Program-made: the position numbers and the translations under genes
Shown: piece by piece, positions 27,203 to 36,005 of the stretch
Position numbering within the stretch: position 1 is the first letter of the stretch
Layout: every line of letters begins with the position of its first letter
The notes under the pieces: model-generated
The model's input: only the letters and a program-made list of their open reading frames with translations
Database searches by the model: none
Told to the model about the DNA's origin: nothing
Source: Novosphingobium mangrovisedimenti
GTDB lineage: Bacteria; Pseudomonadota; Alphaproteobacteria; Sphingomonadales; Sphingomonadaceae
NCBI RefSeq assembly: GCF_025153475.1
Contig: NZ_JANZXA010000007.1
Coordinates: 168,029-232,028 of the forward strand
Length of the DNA: 64,000 bases
Direction of reading: 5' to 3'

Positions 27203-27811
27203 ATGACCACACTCGATACCGTGCGCCTTGAAGACACGGCCTTCGGCACGCTCGCCGCCCAGCACCGCCTGTTCAACGCAGTGCTCAAGGAACCGCTGCC
27301 CAAGGCCGGGACATTCGGCTTTCGCGGCGACATCGCGCTCGCCTTCCAGGACCAGGTCGCCGACGAAGCGCGCCCGCCGGCCTATTCGATCGAGCAGGTG
27401 CTGGCCGTGGCCGATACCGCAACCGGCAAGATCCCCGTCATGGCCGGCTACCTCCACAATTTCGCCTGGCTCAAGGAGGTCGGCGAAGTGCTGGGGGACA
27501 TGCTGACGCCCGGGGGGACCTACGTCTTCTTCGTCAACAACATTGATTTCCTCAAGACCTACACGATCGCCCTGCCCGGCGGCGTGACCGCGAAGATCCT
27601 GCCTCTGGACGAATCCACGGTCTGGAAGGAAACGCTCGACCTCATCGGCCTCGACAAGAACGACGTGAAGAAGATGAACGGCGCGCAAAAGCTCGAATTC
27701 GTGCTCAATGCCATGACCGAAACGAAGATGCCCTTCCCCGAAATCACCTATGAGGAAGGCGTCGCGACCATGGAGCCGGTGCGCAACCGCAACGAGAACC
27801 GCCCGGTCTGA
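27203..27811 (+). CDS. Uncharacterized NifA-controlled protein, 202 aa
   Basis: I do not recognise this family. The 202-aa product is soluble-looking, with no signal peptide, membrane segment or cysteine-rich motif. It has a glycine/aromatic centre (GYLHNFAWLKEVG, GGTYVFFVNNIDF) and a charged helical C-terminal third (GLDKNDVKKMNGAQKLEF). The ATG follows AGGAG by seven bases; the open frame extends further upstream but without such a site. It is the only gene of its unit, read divergently from iscA-nifUSV behind its own sigma-54 element and two NifA sites. This makes a nitrogen-fixation role likely but undefined. Confidence 0.8.
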   Translation: MTTLDTVRLEDTAFGTLAAQHRLFNAVLKEPLPKAGTFGFRGDIALAFQDQVADEARPPAYSIEQVLAVADTATGKIPVMAGYLHNFAWLKEVGEVLGDMLTPGGTYVFFVNNIDFLKTYTIALPGGVTAKILPLDESTVWKETLDLIGLDKNDVKKMNGAQKLEFVLNAMTETKMPFPEITYEEGVATMEPVRNRNENRPV

Positions 27812-27832
27812 CGCACAGCGCGGACGCGATGG

Positions 27833-28408
27833 TCAGCGGGTCTGCTCGCCCCAGCGACGAAGTCTGGCCAGCCATCGCGTCCGATGCCTTTCCGATCCCG
27901 AAACGGATCCGATGATCGCATAGCGCACGGGGTGGATTCCCACCAATTCCAGGATATTGCGCTTGAAGCTCTTCACGCTGTGGGCACGGTAGTAGAGCGA
28001 ATAGACCGGCGCAGGCATGCCCATCGTCACGATCACCCGGGCCGATCGCCCTGCCAGCATTCCCTTCGGAAAACCGCGCTTGTTGGGCGCGAATGCGAAA
28101 TCGGGGCGCGCCACCTGCTCTAGGAAGGCCTTGAAGAAGGCCGGGACCTCTCCCAGCCAGAGCGGATAGAGCAGCACGATATGCTCGGCCCACAAGAGCG
28201 CCTGCTGCGCCTCGGCTATGTCGTCGGGCAGGTCAGGCCCATAGTACTGCTGTTCCGAGCGGATCAGGGGAAAGTTCAACACGGCTACGTCGATACGCCG
28301 CACCTCGTGCCCGCCTGCCTTGGCGCCCGCGGCATAAGCATCCGCCGCCGCATGGATGAAATGCGGGCCGTTATCGGGGTGACCGTCGAGAATCAGAACG
28401 CGAGTCAT
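27833..28408 (-). CDS. Flavodoxin-fold NAD(P)H oxidoreductase
   Basis: A 191-aa protein of the flavodoxin_2/NQO1-KefF type. It has an N-terminal RVLILDGHPD loop for FMN/FAD, the LLYPLWLGEVPAFFKAFLEQ segment, and VTMGMPAPVY. Members reduce quinones or other acceptors with NAD(P)H. The start at 28408 fits the family N-terminus, although its ribosome site is weak. It is the last minus-strand gene of the nifHDK unit, 67 bp after the Rieske gene, and converges on the 202-aa unknown gene. Confidence 0.78.
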   Translation of the reverse strand: MTRVLILDGHPDNGPHFIHAAADAYAAGAKAGGHEVRRIDVAVLNFPLIRSEQQYYGPDLPDDIAEAQQALLWAEHIVLLYPLWLGEVPAFFKAFLEQVARPDFAFAPNKRGFPKGMLAGRSARVIVTMGMPAPVYSLYYRAHSVKSFKRNILELVGIHPVRYAIIGSVSGSERHRTRWLARLRRWGEQTR

Positions 28409-28475
28409 CACGGCGATGCTACCGCGCGATGGGAACGATACGATGACAGGGATCAATCAGGCGGCGCCGGCACGC

Positions 28476-28886
28476 CTATTCCGCGCCCTGCCCGCTGTCG
28501 AAATCGTCTTCCTCGACCAGATTGAAGCCGGAAAGGCAGATGTCCCCTTCGGGATCTATGACGACATCGATCGCCGCGAGACGCTGTCCCACGCAAGGCC
28601 CCTCGACGCACTCGCCACTGCCCAGATCGAAAAGCGCACCGTGCTTGCCGCACTGGATGCGCGTGCCGTCGCCATCAAGGAACTCGCCCGGCTCCCAGTC
28701 GAGGTGTGTGTCCTGATGCGGACAGCGGTTCTCGAAAGCCCGCACATTGCGACCCCAGCGCAGAATGAAGATCGGCCAGGGCACGACATCGCCATTCTCG
28801 TTACGGCGCGCCAGCACGAGCGGCACCGCGCGGCGGTTGGGAATGTCCTCCAGCCCGCAGATGGCGAACAGTTCGCCCGCCATCAT
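28476..28886 (-). CDS. Rieske 2Fe-2S protein
   Basis: A 136-aa single-domain Rieske protein. The cluster ligands are C-P-H in ENRCPHQDTHLD and C-x2-H in QCGKHGALFD, separated by about 21 residues. It lacks an oxygenase domain and a signal peptide, so it is a soluble electron carrier. It overlaps the globin gene by ATGA and sits downstream of nifQ. Small Rieske proteins occur in other nif clusters, but their partner is unknown. Confidence 0.88.
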   Translation of the reverse strand: MMAGELFAICGLEDIPNRRAVPLVLARRNENGDVVPWPIFILRWGRNVRAFENRCPHQDTHLDWEPGEFLDGDGTRIQCGKHGALFDLGSGECVEGPCVGQRLAAIDVVIDPEGDICLSGFNLVEEDDFDSGQGAE

Positions 28887-29305
28887 GCCGAAGCGCCTGT
28901 CGGGCGGGCCCTCGCCGCCGCATCGGGGGCTTTCAGCGGCAAGAGGCCCATCTTGAAGCTCTCGGTCATGTGCAGCGCACGTTGCATGGCGGGGCCGGCC
29001 AGTTCATCCGGCAATTCCTCGTCCACGGCCTGCGCGAAGGCGACCATCCAGCGGTCGAAATGCGCTTCCTCCACTTTCAGACCGGTGTGGTGGACATAGG
29101 GCGTGCCCCGCTTGTAGCGATCGGTACCGAGCAGTGCATGCGACCAGAAATCGGCGACGATGCCGTAGTGCTCGTCGAAATCGTCGATCTCGGCACGAAA
29201 CATCGGCCCCAGCAGATCGTCATCGAGCGAGAGGGTATAGAAACGGCGTACCATCGCCATGATCGCCACTTCCGGGTCCTGGCCCAGGGCTCTTGCTCCG
29301 CTCAC
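28883..29305 (-). CDS. Truncated hemoglobin (group III-like)
   Basis: A 140-aa two-over-two globin. Typical features are VRRFYTLSLDDDLLGPMF in the early helices, FWSHALLGTDRYKRGTPYVHH in the E/F region, and the aromatic HFDRWMVAF helix. It may bind O2 or NO and thereby protect nitrogenase or its maturation. The start is GTG, overlapping the nifQ stop (GTGA). Confidence 0.86.
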   Translation of the reverse strand: MSGARALGQDPEVAIMAMVRRFYTLSLDDDLLGPMFRAEIDDFDEHYGIVADFWSHALLGTDRYKRGTPYVHHTGLKVEEAHFDRWMVAFAQAVDEELPDELAGPAMQRALHMTESFKMGLLPLKAPDAAARARPTGASA

Positions 29306-29925
29306 TGGTGCAGCTCCTGTCCGCCCGTCGTCTTACCATTGGCGATCCGAGCCAGCAGCGCCTCGCCGTCTTCCGCCCCGAAGCAGGCCTCGAAGTCATC
29401 GCACTCGGTGCAGACCGGCGCGGAACACAGACGGAAACCTTCCGAGGTGCACATCATACGGTAGAAGAACTTCTTCCACTTCATGTCGGCACTGTTCTTC
29501 ATCGCAAGACGCGGGAAGTGCTGCTCCATGAGCATCGACAGCTCCGTACGATTGGCAAGACCCAGGTCCTGCCAGAGATGATTGGGCCGCAGGCTGCGCC
29601 GGGCGATGAGCCGGACCAGCAGCAATTCGAAGACCGAGGCTTCAGCGCAGTTCATCCAGAGGATGTCGCGCAGCGCCTGCTCCTCCTTGCCGACCTGCGG
29701 TTCCCCTGCCTCGGGCAGATCGGCGCGGGGGAAGACGATCCGGCACAGCTCGTTCAGTTCCTCGCCGTCGAGCCCGGTGGCATCGGCAAGGCTGGTGCCT
29801 TCGCACTCGGCTTCGAACATGGACAAGGCAAGGATGCAGGACGCGATATGAACGTCGAAAGCCGGCACGCGCGCGCTTCCGCCCTGCCAGAGAAGCTCCG
29901 CGTAGAAAGATTCGGCACGTCCCAT
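29302..29925 (-). CDS. nifQ: Molybdenum-handling protein NifQ
   Basis: A 207-aa protein that ends in the NifQ cysteine signature, C-x4-C-x2-C-x5-C within LCSAPVCTECDDFEACFG. NifQ binds a Mo-Fe-S cluster and delivers Mo to NifEN during FeMo-co synthesis. The start is one of two adjacent ATGs (29928 or 29925). The second lies seven bases from AGGAG and is preferred. Confidence 0.92.
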   Translation of the reverse strand: MGRAESFYAELLWQGGSARVPAFDVHIASCILALSMFEAECEGTSLADATGLDGEELNELCRIVFPRADLPEAGEPQVGKEEQALRDILWMNCAEASVFELLLVRLIARRSLRPNHLWQDLGLANRTELSMLMEQHFPRLAMKNSADMKWKKFFYRMMCTSEGFRLCSAPVCTECDDFEACFGAEDGEALLARIANGKTTGGQELHQ

Positions 29926-29998
29926 CATCGTTCTCCTTGCCACGTCATCGCATATGAAGGCCCTCTCCCATCGGCTTTGCGCCGTTGTTTTCGTTATG

Positions 29999-30301
29999 TC
30001 AGGCGGCCAGCGCGTGCGTCTGGCAATTGGTCGGACAAACGCGCGCGCAGGCGCCGCAACCGATGCAGGCATCGGCATCGTTCATCGCCATCACGCGCTT
30101 TTCGATTTCATCGTCGTCATCATCGTCGAGTTCGACGATGTCGCCGTCCTCGTTGACGCCCTTGAGCGTCATGACGTCCCGCCCGCAGACCTTGAAGCAG
30201 CGGCCGCAACCGATACAGACCTCGGGATCGATGGAGACAAGATAGTCGGGCGTCCATTCGCGCCCGCCCCGGGTCAGGTGGGGGGTGAGAACCTCGGTCA
30301 C
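29999..30301 (-). CDS. fdxB: Nif-specific ferredoxin III (2[4Fe-4S])
   Basis: A 100-aa FdxB-type ferredoxin with two cluster motifs, CIGCGRCFKVCG and CIGCGACARVCP. They are separated by an acidic insert (ELDDDDDDE) that is typical of this nif-specific type. The start is GTG, overlapping the preceding stop. Confidence 0.92.
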   Translation of the reverse strand: MTEVLTPHLTRGGREWTPDYLVSIDPEVCIGCGRCFKVCGRDVMTLKGVNEDGDIVELDDDDDDEIEKRVMAMNDADACIGCGACARVCPTNCQTHALAA

Positions 30302-30501
30302 GATGCCGCCTCCAGCGCCTTGAGCTCAGCCCGCTTGGCATTCAGCGCATCATAGGCGGAGCAGACGCGTTCTGCCGTCGCCATGACATTCTCGACGCCG
30401 ACCGGCAGTTCCTCGGACAGGTCGTGCAGGTCCATCTTCGCCTGCATGGCCTTGGCCGAAAGCTTCTTTAGTTCGGCCTTCAGGGTTTCGACATCGGACA
30501 T
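30298..30501 (-). CDS. Small nif-associated helical protein (CCE_0567/DUF683 family)
   Basis: A 67-aa helical protein that matches the CCE_0567-type family found next to nifX in many diazotrophs (LKKLSAKAMQAKMDLHDLSE core). It is predicted to be a helical hairpin. The function is unknown. It lies between the DUF269 gene and fdxB, as in other nif clusters. Confidence 0.88.
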   Translation of the reverse strand: MSDVETLKAELKKLSAKAMQAKMDLHDLSEELPVGVENVMATAERVCSAYDALNAKRAELKALEAAS

Positions 30502-30516
30502 TTTCCGCGTTCTCCC

Positions 30517-30975
30517 TCAGTAATCGGCGACGGCCGGGAATTTCTCGATCATCTCGACGGCCTGACCGATCATCTTCTCGGCATCGGCATTGAGCTTTTC
30601 GAGGCTGTCGAAGCCGAAGCGGTGCACGTCACGAAGCTGCTTGTTGACGACGATCAGGCGCCCGGCGATCAGGACCATGCGGCCAAAGCCCTCGTGGCTC
30701 ATCTTCATCATCGGCTGCACCATGCGCCTGGTGCGCCGCTCGATCTCCAGGCACATCGCACCGTAGAACAGTTCGAGACGCCAGAGCGTGTCGGGATCGG
30801 GATCGCCGATGATCGGGATCGCGCGCCGCTTGGCCTTGTCGACAATGTAGGGTTCGAGCAGGTCGAGATCGCTCTTGCGCTCCCAGTGGCCATGCGTGTC
30901 CTGCGCGCGGACCTGACGCACCAGCGCGGCGGCAAAGCCCTCGACCCTGGGTTCCTCAACGACGGCTTCAGTCAT
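30517..30975 (-). CDS. NifX-associated protein (DUF269 family)
   Basis: A 152-aa protein with the DUF269 signature (LRRQ-like N-terminus; [38 protein letters not shown]). It is almost always encoded directly after nifX. It probably helps carry FeMo-co precursors, but its biochemical role is not settled. It lies one base from the nifX stop. Confidence 0.92.
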   Translation of the reverse strand: MTEAVVEEPRVEGFAAALVRQVRAQDTHGHWERKSDLDLLEPYIVDKAKRRAIPIIGDPDPDTLWRLELFYGAMCLEIERRTRRMVQPMMKMSHEGFGRMVLIAGRLIVVNKQLRDVHRFGFDSLEKLNADAEKMIGQAVEMIEKFPAVADY

Positions 30976-30976
30976 C

Positions 30977-31381
30977 TCACGCTTCCTCTTCTTCGAAATC
31001 GAATGTGCGCGCGCCGTCCTTGGCCAGAACCTTGCGCAGCCACGGCGGTGGCGTGCCGTTCAGCACCTCGCGCAGCTTTTCGAGCATGCCCTCGATCGGT
31101 TCCGGCTCGGGAACCTTCATCGGGTGGATGTTCTGCGCGACGACGCGCGCTGCCCCCGAACCGCCAATCGCGGCCACCACCAGAATGGCAACACCCTTCA
31201 ACGCTTCGAGCTTGGGCGCGAGCTTGTCCTCGTCGCCGTCCTCCTGAAGGTCTCCGCTGAATTCCTCGACCCGGTCGAGCGACCAGCCTTCGGGGGTGAG
31301 ATCGTAGATCGCGAGGTTTCTGGCCCAACCGAAGTGGGCGTCGATCCGTTCGAGATCCTGCGTGGCAAAGGCGACTTTCAT
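30977..31381 (-). CDS. nifX: FeMo-cofactor carrier protein NifX
   Basis: A 134-aa member of the NifX/NifB-C/NafY family ([24 protein letters not shown] at the start, [18 protein letters not shown] in the middle). It binds NifB-co and VK-cluster during transfer to NifEN. The ATG at 31381 overlaps the nifN stop by ATGA, with AAGGAG eight bases away. Starts further upstream would lie within nifN. Confidence 0.93.
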   Translation of the reverse strand: MKVAFATQDLERIDAHFGWARNLAIYDLTPEGWSLDRVEEFSGDLQEDGDEDKLAPKLEALKGVAILVVAAIGGSGAARVVAQNIHPMKVPEPEPIEGMLEKLREVLNGTPPPWLRKVLAKDGARTFDFEEEEA

Positions 31382-32763
31382 GGGACAAGCTCCTTTTCGG
31401 GCTCGGGTGAAATCTGCGGCCCTTCGCTCGAGGGCCAGGCATTGCGCCAATCGTCGGGCGAAGGCTCGTGGTGGCGGTGCATCAGCATGTTACCGAGCGC
31501 GAAGATCAGATCGCGCGTGCCGCGGTATCCCACCGTCACGAGATGCGCGGCGCCCAGCGTGTCGAACATCGGGATGCCGATGCGGAAATGCGGCAGATGC
31601 AGCCGCTCGGCCGCTTGTCGGCCATGGCTGTGCGTCACCAGAATGTCTGCGTCGGCCGCGCCGTTCTCCAGATCCTCCAGATCGCCCAGCATCACGCTTT
31701 CGCAAGGCAGCTTTTCGAGGATCGGCGATGTCGTGGTGGTTACGGCCGAGGCAACGATCCCGCCGACTTCGGTAAGCGTCGAGACCAGCGCGAACAGCAG
31801 GTCCGGCTCGGCACCGATCGCGAAGCGGCGACCGCCGATGTGGAAGTGCCCGTCGAGCATGGCATCGACAAGCTGGCCGCGCTGGCGGCGATACTTGCGC
31901 GGCACCGGACGGCCCGAGATCTCGCTCAGGAACAGGATCAGCTCGTCGCAGGCGGCAAGCCCGGTGAGGCGCTCGAACAGGCGGTAGGGGACACCACTAA
32001 GCCGTTCGAGCGCCTCTGCTGGGGTTCGCATCTGCTCGCCCACGGCGATGGTCCATCCCGCATGGCCCATCGCCCGCGCTTCCTCGCAGCCGGTCCCGCC
32101 CAGCGTGGTCGGCGTGAAATCGTCGGGAATATGTCCGTCGAGCGAACCGGAAAGGTCGGGCAGGAAGGTCGGCTCCAGCCCGAACGCCTCGATCATGTCG
32201 CGCAGTTCGTCGATGTCGCCGGGCGTCAGGTGGCAGCCGGGCAGGACATTGACGCGCTTGGCATCGCGCTTGGCCACCGGCACATCGGGGACGAGTTCCT
32301 CGATCATGGCGGTGACCGCCTTCGACCAGCCATTCTCGAACGCACCGGAGAAATCGGGAGTGGAGCACTGCACGATTGCAACCCCGTCGAGTTCGGGATG
32401 GCGTTGCCGGATGCTCTTCACGAAGCCCTTGAGGTCATCGCCCTTCACTTCGGTCACGCCGGTGGAGCAGATGCCGATGATCTCGGGCTTGGTGCGCTTG
32501 ACGATATTGAGCGCGGCCTGTTCCACGTTCTCGAACCCACCGAGCACGGTCGCGACTTCGGACATGGCCGTCGTCTGCAGCGGGATCGCCTCGCGGAAGT
32601 GGCGCACGAACAGGACGAGCCCAAAACTGGTGCACCCTTGCGAGCCGTGCAGCAGCGGCATTGCCCCGCGCATGCCCATGAAGGCAAGCGCGCCGCCGAT
32701 CGGCTGGCTCATCTTGAGCGGATTGACCGTGCAGGCCTTCGAAGATTTTACGACCTGCGCCAT
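31378..32763 (-). CDS. nifN: FeMo-cofactor scaffold subunit NifN
   Basis: A 461-aa beta-type subunit of the NifEN scaffold on which NifB-co matures into FeMo-co. Signatures are CTVNPLKMSQPIGGALAF, HGSQGCTSFGLVLF and TTAMSEVATVLGG. The start at 32763 lies two bases after the nifE stop. A longer open frame upstream overlaps nifE and is not used. Confidence 0.95.
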   Translation of the reverse strand: MAQVVKSSKACTVNPLKMSQPIGGALAFMGMRGAMPLLHGSQGCTSFGLVLFVRHFREAIPLQTTAMSEVATVLGGFENVEQAALNIVKRTKPEIIGICSTGVTEVKGDDLKGFVKSIRQRHPELDGVAIVQCSTPDFSGAFENGWSKAVTAMIEELVPDVPVAKRDAKRVNVLPGCHLTPGDIDELRDMIEAFGLEPTFLPDLSGSLDGHIPDDFTPTTLGGTGCEEARAMGHAGWTIAVGEQMRTPAEALERLSGVPYRLFERLTGLAACDELILFLSEISGRPVPRKYRRQRGQLVDAMLDGHFHIGGRRFAIGAEPDLLFALVSTLTEVGGIVASAVTTTTSPILEKLPCESVMLGDLEDLENGAADADILVTHSHGRQAAERLHLPHFRIGIPMFDTLGAAHLVTVGYRGTRDLIFALGNMLMHRHHEPSPDDWRNAWPSSEGPQISPEPEKELVP

Positions 32764-32765
32764 GG

Positions 32766-34268
32766 CTATGCGGCCTCCTGACCCGTGATTGCGGGGCCTG
32801 TTGCGGAAGGTGGAGTGCCGTCTACCCCTGCCTCGGGGCTCGATCCGTCTTCGGACATTGCCCGGTCCTGCCATGACGCCGCGCCCGCCCTCTCCCATGG
32901 CGCCGGGCGACGAACTTCCTGCCAGACCGGGTTTGACAGGGTTCGGTCTATCTCTTTCACCATCTCGACCATGCCGTGATAGCCGGCAAAGGCCACGTGC
33001 CGCTCCTGGTTGATGTCCATCCACGGCATCGAGGCCTTGAGCGCGACGAACTGCGAACGGCCACCCGAAAGCATGATGTCGGCCTCGGCGGTCTTGAGCT
33101 TACGGTACATCTCGCGCGGGGTGAGATCGTCGAACATGTGGGCATCATCGCCCATCAGCTTCTTGATCTTGTCCTTGTCTTCCTTGGTGGACTTCTTGAT
33201 CGAGGTGCCGACGATCTCCATGCCCGCTTCCTGCAGCGCGGCGACCACCGACCAGCTCTTCACGCCGCCGGTCACGAGCAGGACCTTCTTGCCCGACAAG
33301 CGCTCCTGATAAGGCGCGATCGCGGCCCAGGCCTTGGCTTCCTCGCGGGCGATCACCGCTTCGGTGCGGTCCATCAGCTCGGGATCGGCGCCGCGCTCGA
33401 TGAGCAGGCGGGCAATCTCGCGCAAGCTGTCGGACATGTCCTCGATGCCGTAGAACGAGCCTTCGAAGAACGGGATCTCGTAGCGCTCCTCCATCTTGCG
33501 GGCGACGTTGATCATCGCCTTGGAGCAGACCATCATCGCCGCCCGCGCGCGGTGCGACCAGGCGACTTCCTTGTACTTCGCATCGCCCGATATGCAGGAG
33601 AGGATGCGGATGCCCAGCTCGTCGAGCAGCGGCTTCACCTGCCACAGTTCGCCGGCCAGATTGTATTCGCCGATGATGTTGATGTCATAGGGCGTCGTGT
33701 ATTCGGGCTCCTCGGTGCCGATGACGTGCTTGAGCATCGCCTCGCCCGCGAGCTTGTTGCCGAGGTTCTTGGGGCCGACGAAACCGGGCGACTGGATCGG
33801 AATGCACGGCGTGCCGAACTTGGCGGCCGCGGCCTTGCAGACCGCGTCGATGTCGTCACCGATCATGGCCGGCACACAGGTCTGGTAGACGAAGACCGCC
33901 GGCGGCGCGTACTTCTCGACGATCTCGCGGATCGCCTTGAACAGATGCTTCTCCCCGCCGAAGACGATGTCGTTCTCGGTCATGTCGGTGGTGAAGCCGG
34001 TGCGGTAGAGAGAGGAGCCAGAGGACTTGGCGCCCCGGTTGTCCCAGGAATTGCCTTCGCAGGCGATCGGCCCGTGCACCAGATGGGCAACGTCGGTGAT
34101 CGGCTGGAGCGCGATCTTCGCCCCGTCGAAGGCGCAACCGCCGGCCGCGCCCCCGGGCTGGAGCTGCTTGGTGCAGCCTTTCTTGCGTTCCTTTTCCGAC
34201 TTCGCCTGGTTCTTGCCGCAGCCGGGCTCGTTGAACACGTCCTGGATGGTCTGGGACAACGATGTCAT
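32766..34268 (-). CDS. nifE: FeMo-cofactor scaffold subunit NifE
   Basis: A 500-aa alpha-type subunit of NifEN. It has the [11 protein letters not shown] and [15 protein letters not shown] cysteines and an N-terminal region rich in Cys/Lys ([17 protein letters not shown]). The ATG at 34268 has a GGAG site. A C-terminal extension after [12 protein letters not shown] runs about 45 residues past the usual end and is low-complexity (Ser/Gly/Pro). Confidence 0.95.
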   Translation of the reverse strand: MTSLSQTIQDVFNEPGCGKNQAKSEKERKKGCTKQLQPGGAAGGCAFDGAKIALQPITDVAHLVHGPIACEGNSWDNRGAKSSGSSLYRTGFTTDMTENDIVFGGEKHLFKAIREIVEKYAPPAVFVYQTCVPAMIGDDIDAVCKAAAAKFGTPCIPIQSPGFVGPKNLGNKLAGEAMLKHVIGTEEPEYTTPYDINIIGEYNLAGELWQVKPLLDELGIRILSCISGDAKYKEVAWSHRARAAMMVCSKAMINVARKMEERYEIPFFEGSFYGIEDMSDSLREIARLLIERGADPELMDRTEAVIAREEAKAWAAIAPYQERLSGKKVLLVTGGVKSWSVVAALQEAGMEIVGTSIKKSTKEDKDKIKKLMGDDAHMFDDLTPREMYRKLKTAEADIMLSGGRSQFVALKASMPWMDINQERHVAFAGYHGMVEMVKEIDRTLSNPVWQEVRRPAPWERAGAASWQDRAMSEDGSSPEAGVDGTPPSATGPAITGQEAA

Positions 34269-34285
34269 CGTCTGGGCTCCTGCAA

Positions 34286-34388
34286 GCCCCTCCCCTTCAG
34301 GGGAGGGGTTGGGGTGGGGGCTATCAATGCGGCGCAGCGCCCGGGGAGAGCCCCCACCCCCGGCCCCTCCCCTGAAGGGGAGGGGAGA
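34286..34388. repeat. Large palindromic repeat between nifK and nifE
   Basis: Arms TCCCCTTCAGGGGAGGGG (within 34286-34320, followed by TTGGGGTGGGGG) and CCCCTCCCCTGAAGGGGAGG (within 34351-34387, preceded by CCCCCACCCCC) fold into nested hairpins. This type of repeat is dispersed in sphingomonads. Lying downstream of nifHDK, it may protect their mRNA or damp read-through into nifEN. Confidence 0.85.
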
Positions 34389-34410
34389 TTCCAGGCGCTG
34401 CCGACAGACA

Positions 34411-35970
34411 TCAGCGGATGATGTCGTACGAGTAGTCGGTCTTGGACGGGATATTGGTCGTCGCATCCATGTGCTCGAAGATCCGGTCGAGGATCGTCAC
34501 GAGGACGTTGAGACCACCCTGATAGCCCCACACCGGATAGCGGTGCTTGTGGTGCCGGTCGAAGATCGGGAAGCCGATCCGGATCAGCGGCACGCCGGTG
34601 TCGCGCTCAAGGTACTTGCCGTAGGTGTTGCCGATCAGGAAGTCGGGCTTCTCGGTGAACAGCAGCGAGCGCATGTGCCACAGGTCCTTGCCCGGATAGG
34701 CCTTGCAGTTCGCGCCGAAGGGCGAGGAGTCGAACAGGTCCTGCATCTTCGCCGCCCAGGCCTTGCCGCCATTGGTGGAGAGCACCACGACCGGCTCGCC
34801 GCCCAGTTCCATCACGAACTTGGCGAGGCCATAGGCAAGGTCGGGATCACCGTAGATCGCGAATTTCTTGCCGTGGATGTGGGCGTTGGAGTCGGCGATC
34901 GCGTCGACCAGACGGCCACGTTCCTTGGCCAGTTCATCGGGGATCTCGACCCCGGCGAGACGGGCAACTTCCATAACGAAGCTGTCGGTCGCCTCGACCC
35001 CGATCGGGTGGTTGAACGCAGCCGTTTCCTGCCCGTGGTTGGCGATGAAGGGCAACGTCTTTTCGGTGCAGTATTGCTGCATCGAAACGGTCGCCTTGGC
35101 GTGGAGCGCGTTCGCCGCATCCTCCAGCGTGGTGCCGCCGTCGTACATGCGGAACTCGCCGTCGGTCGGGGTATCCCAGACGTCGGACTGGTCGCCCAGG
35201 ATCGTGTATTCGATCTTCATCATGTCGAAGATGCGCTTCACTTCACGCAGGTTGCCGACCGCATAGCCGTCGAACCCGTTGAGGAAGTTGATCTTCCCGT
35301 TGGGCTCGCGCACCATCTTGTCGACGGTATTGGCCTTGCCGTCCCAGAAGTGCTCGAGGATGCCCTTCATGGCATTGTCGTAGCCGGTGATGTGGCTGCC
35401 GACGAAAGCGGGGGTGTGGGCGAAGGGAACATCGAATTCCTGCGGAAGCGATTCCTTTTCCTTCGCGGTCTTGATGTAGGCGTTGAGGTCGTCCCCGATG
35501 ACTTCCGCCATGCAGGTGGTCGAAACCGCAATCATCTTGGGCTTGTACATGTTGTAGGCGTTGGCGAGGCCGTCGACCATGTTGTTGAGCCCACCGAACA
35601 CCGCTGCGTCCTCGGTCATCGACGAGGAGACGCACGAGGTCGGCTCCTTGAAGTGGCGCGAGAAGTGCGAGCGGTAGTAGGCAACGCAGCCCTGCGATCC
35701 GTGAACGAACGGCAGCGTGCTCTCGAACCCGACGGCGGCGAACACCGCGCCCAGCGGCTGGCAAGCCTTGGCCGGGTTGATGGTGAGCGCCTCGCGGCTG
35801 AAGTTGAGGTCCTTGTATTCCTCGGTCTTGGCCCATTCGCGAACCCGGGCCACCTCTTCGGCGGGGTGCGGGTTTTCGAATTCGGCCTTCTTCTTGGCGA
35901 GCATGTCGGTGTATTCTTCACCGCGGAACAGCTCGAAGTGGTCCTTAACCTGATTAGCGTCCTGGGGCAT
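34411..35970 (-). CDS. nifK: Mo-nitrogenase MoFe protein beta subunit
   Basis: A 519-aa beta subunit of dinitrogenase. P-cluster cysteines lie in [31 protein letters not shown] and [12 protein letters not shown]. The [14 protein letters not shown] segment follows, and the C-terminus is the conserved SYDIIR. Length matches other NifK proteins. It lies 35 bp after nifD with a clear AGGAGG site. Confidence 0.98.
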   Translation of the reverse strand: MPQDANQVKDHFELFRGEEYTDMLAKKKAEFENPHPAEEVARVREWAKTEEYKDLNFSREALTINPAKACQPLGAVFAAVGFESTLPFVHGSQGCVAYYRSHFSRHFKEPTSCVSSSMTEDAAVFGGLNNMVDGLANAYNMYKPKMIAVSTTCMAEVIGDDLNAYIKTAKEKESLPQEFDVPFAHTPAFVGSHITGYDNAMKGILEHFWDGKANTVDKMVREPNGKINFLNGFDGYAVGNLREVKRIFDMMKIEYTILGDQSDVWDTPTDGEFRMYDGGTTLEDAANALHAKATVSMQQYCTEKTLPFIANHGQETAAFNHPIGVEATDSFVMEVARLAGVEIPDELAKERGRLVDAIADSNAHIHGKKFAIYGDPDLAYGLAKFVMELGGEPVVVLSTNGGKAWAAKMQDLFDSSPFGANCKAYPGKDLWHMRSLLFTEKPDFLIGNTYGKYLERDTGVPLIRIGFPIFDRHHKHRYPVWGYQGGLNVLVTILDRIFEHMDATTNIPSKTDYSYDIIR

Positions 35971-36005
35971 ATGAGCCTCCTGTCAGAATATGGGGGTGAA
36001 GCCGG

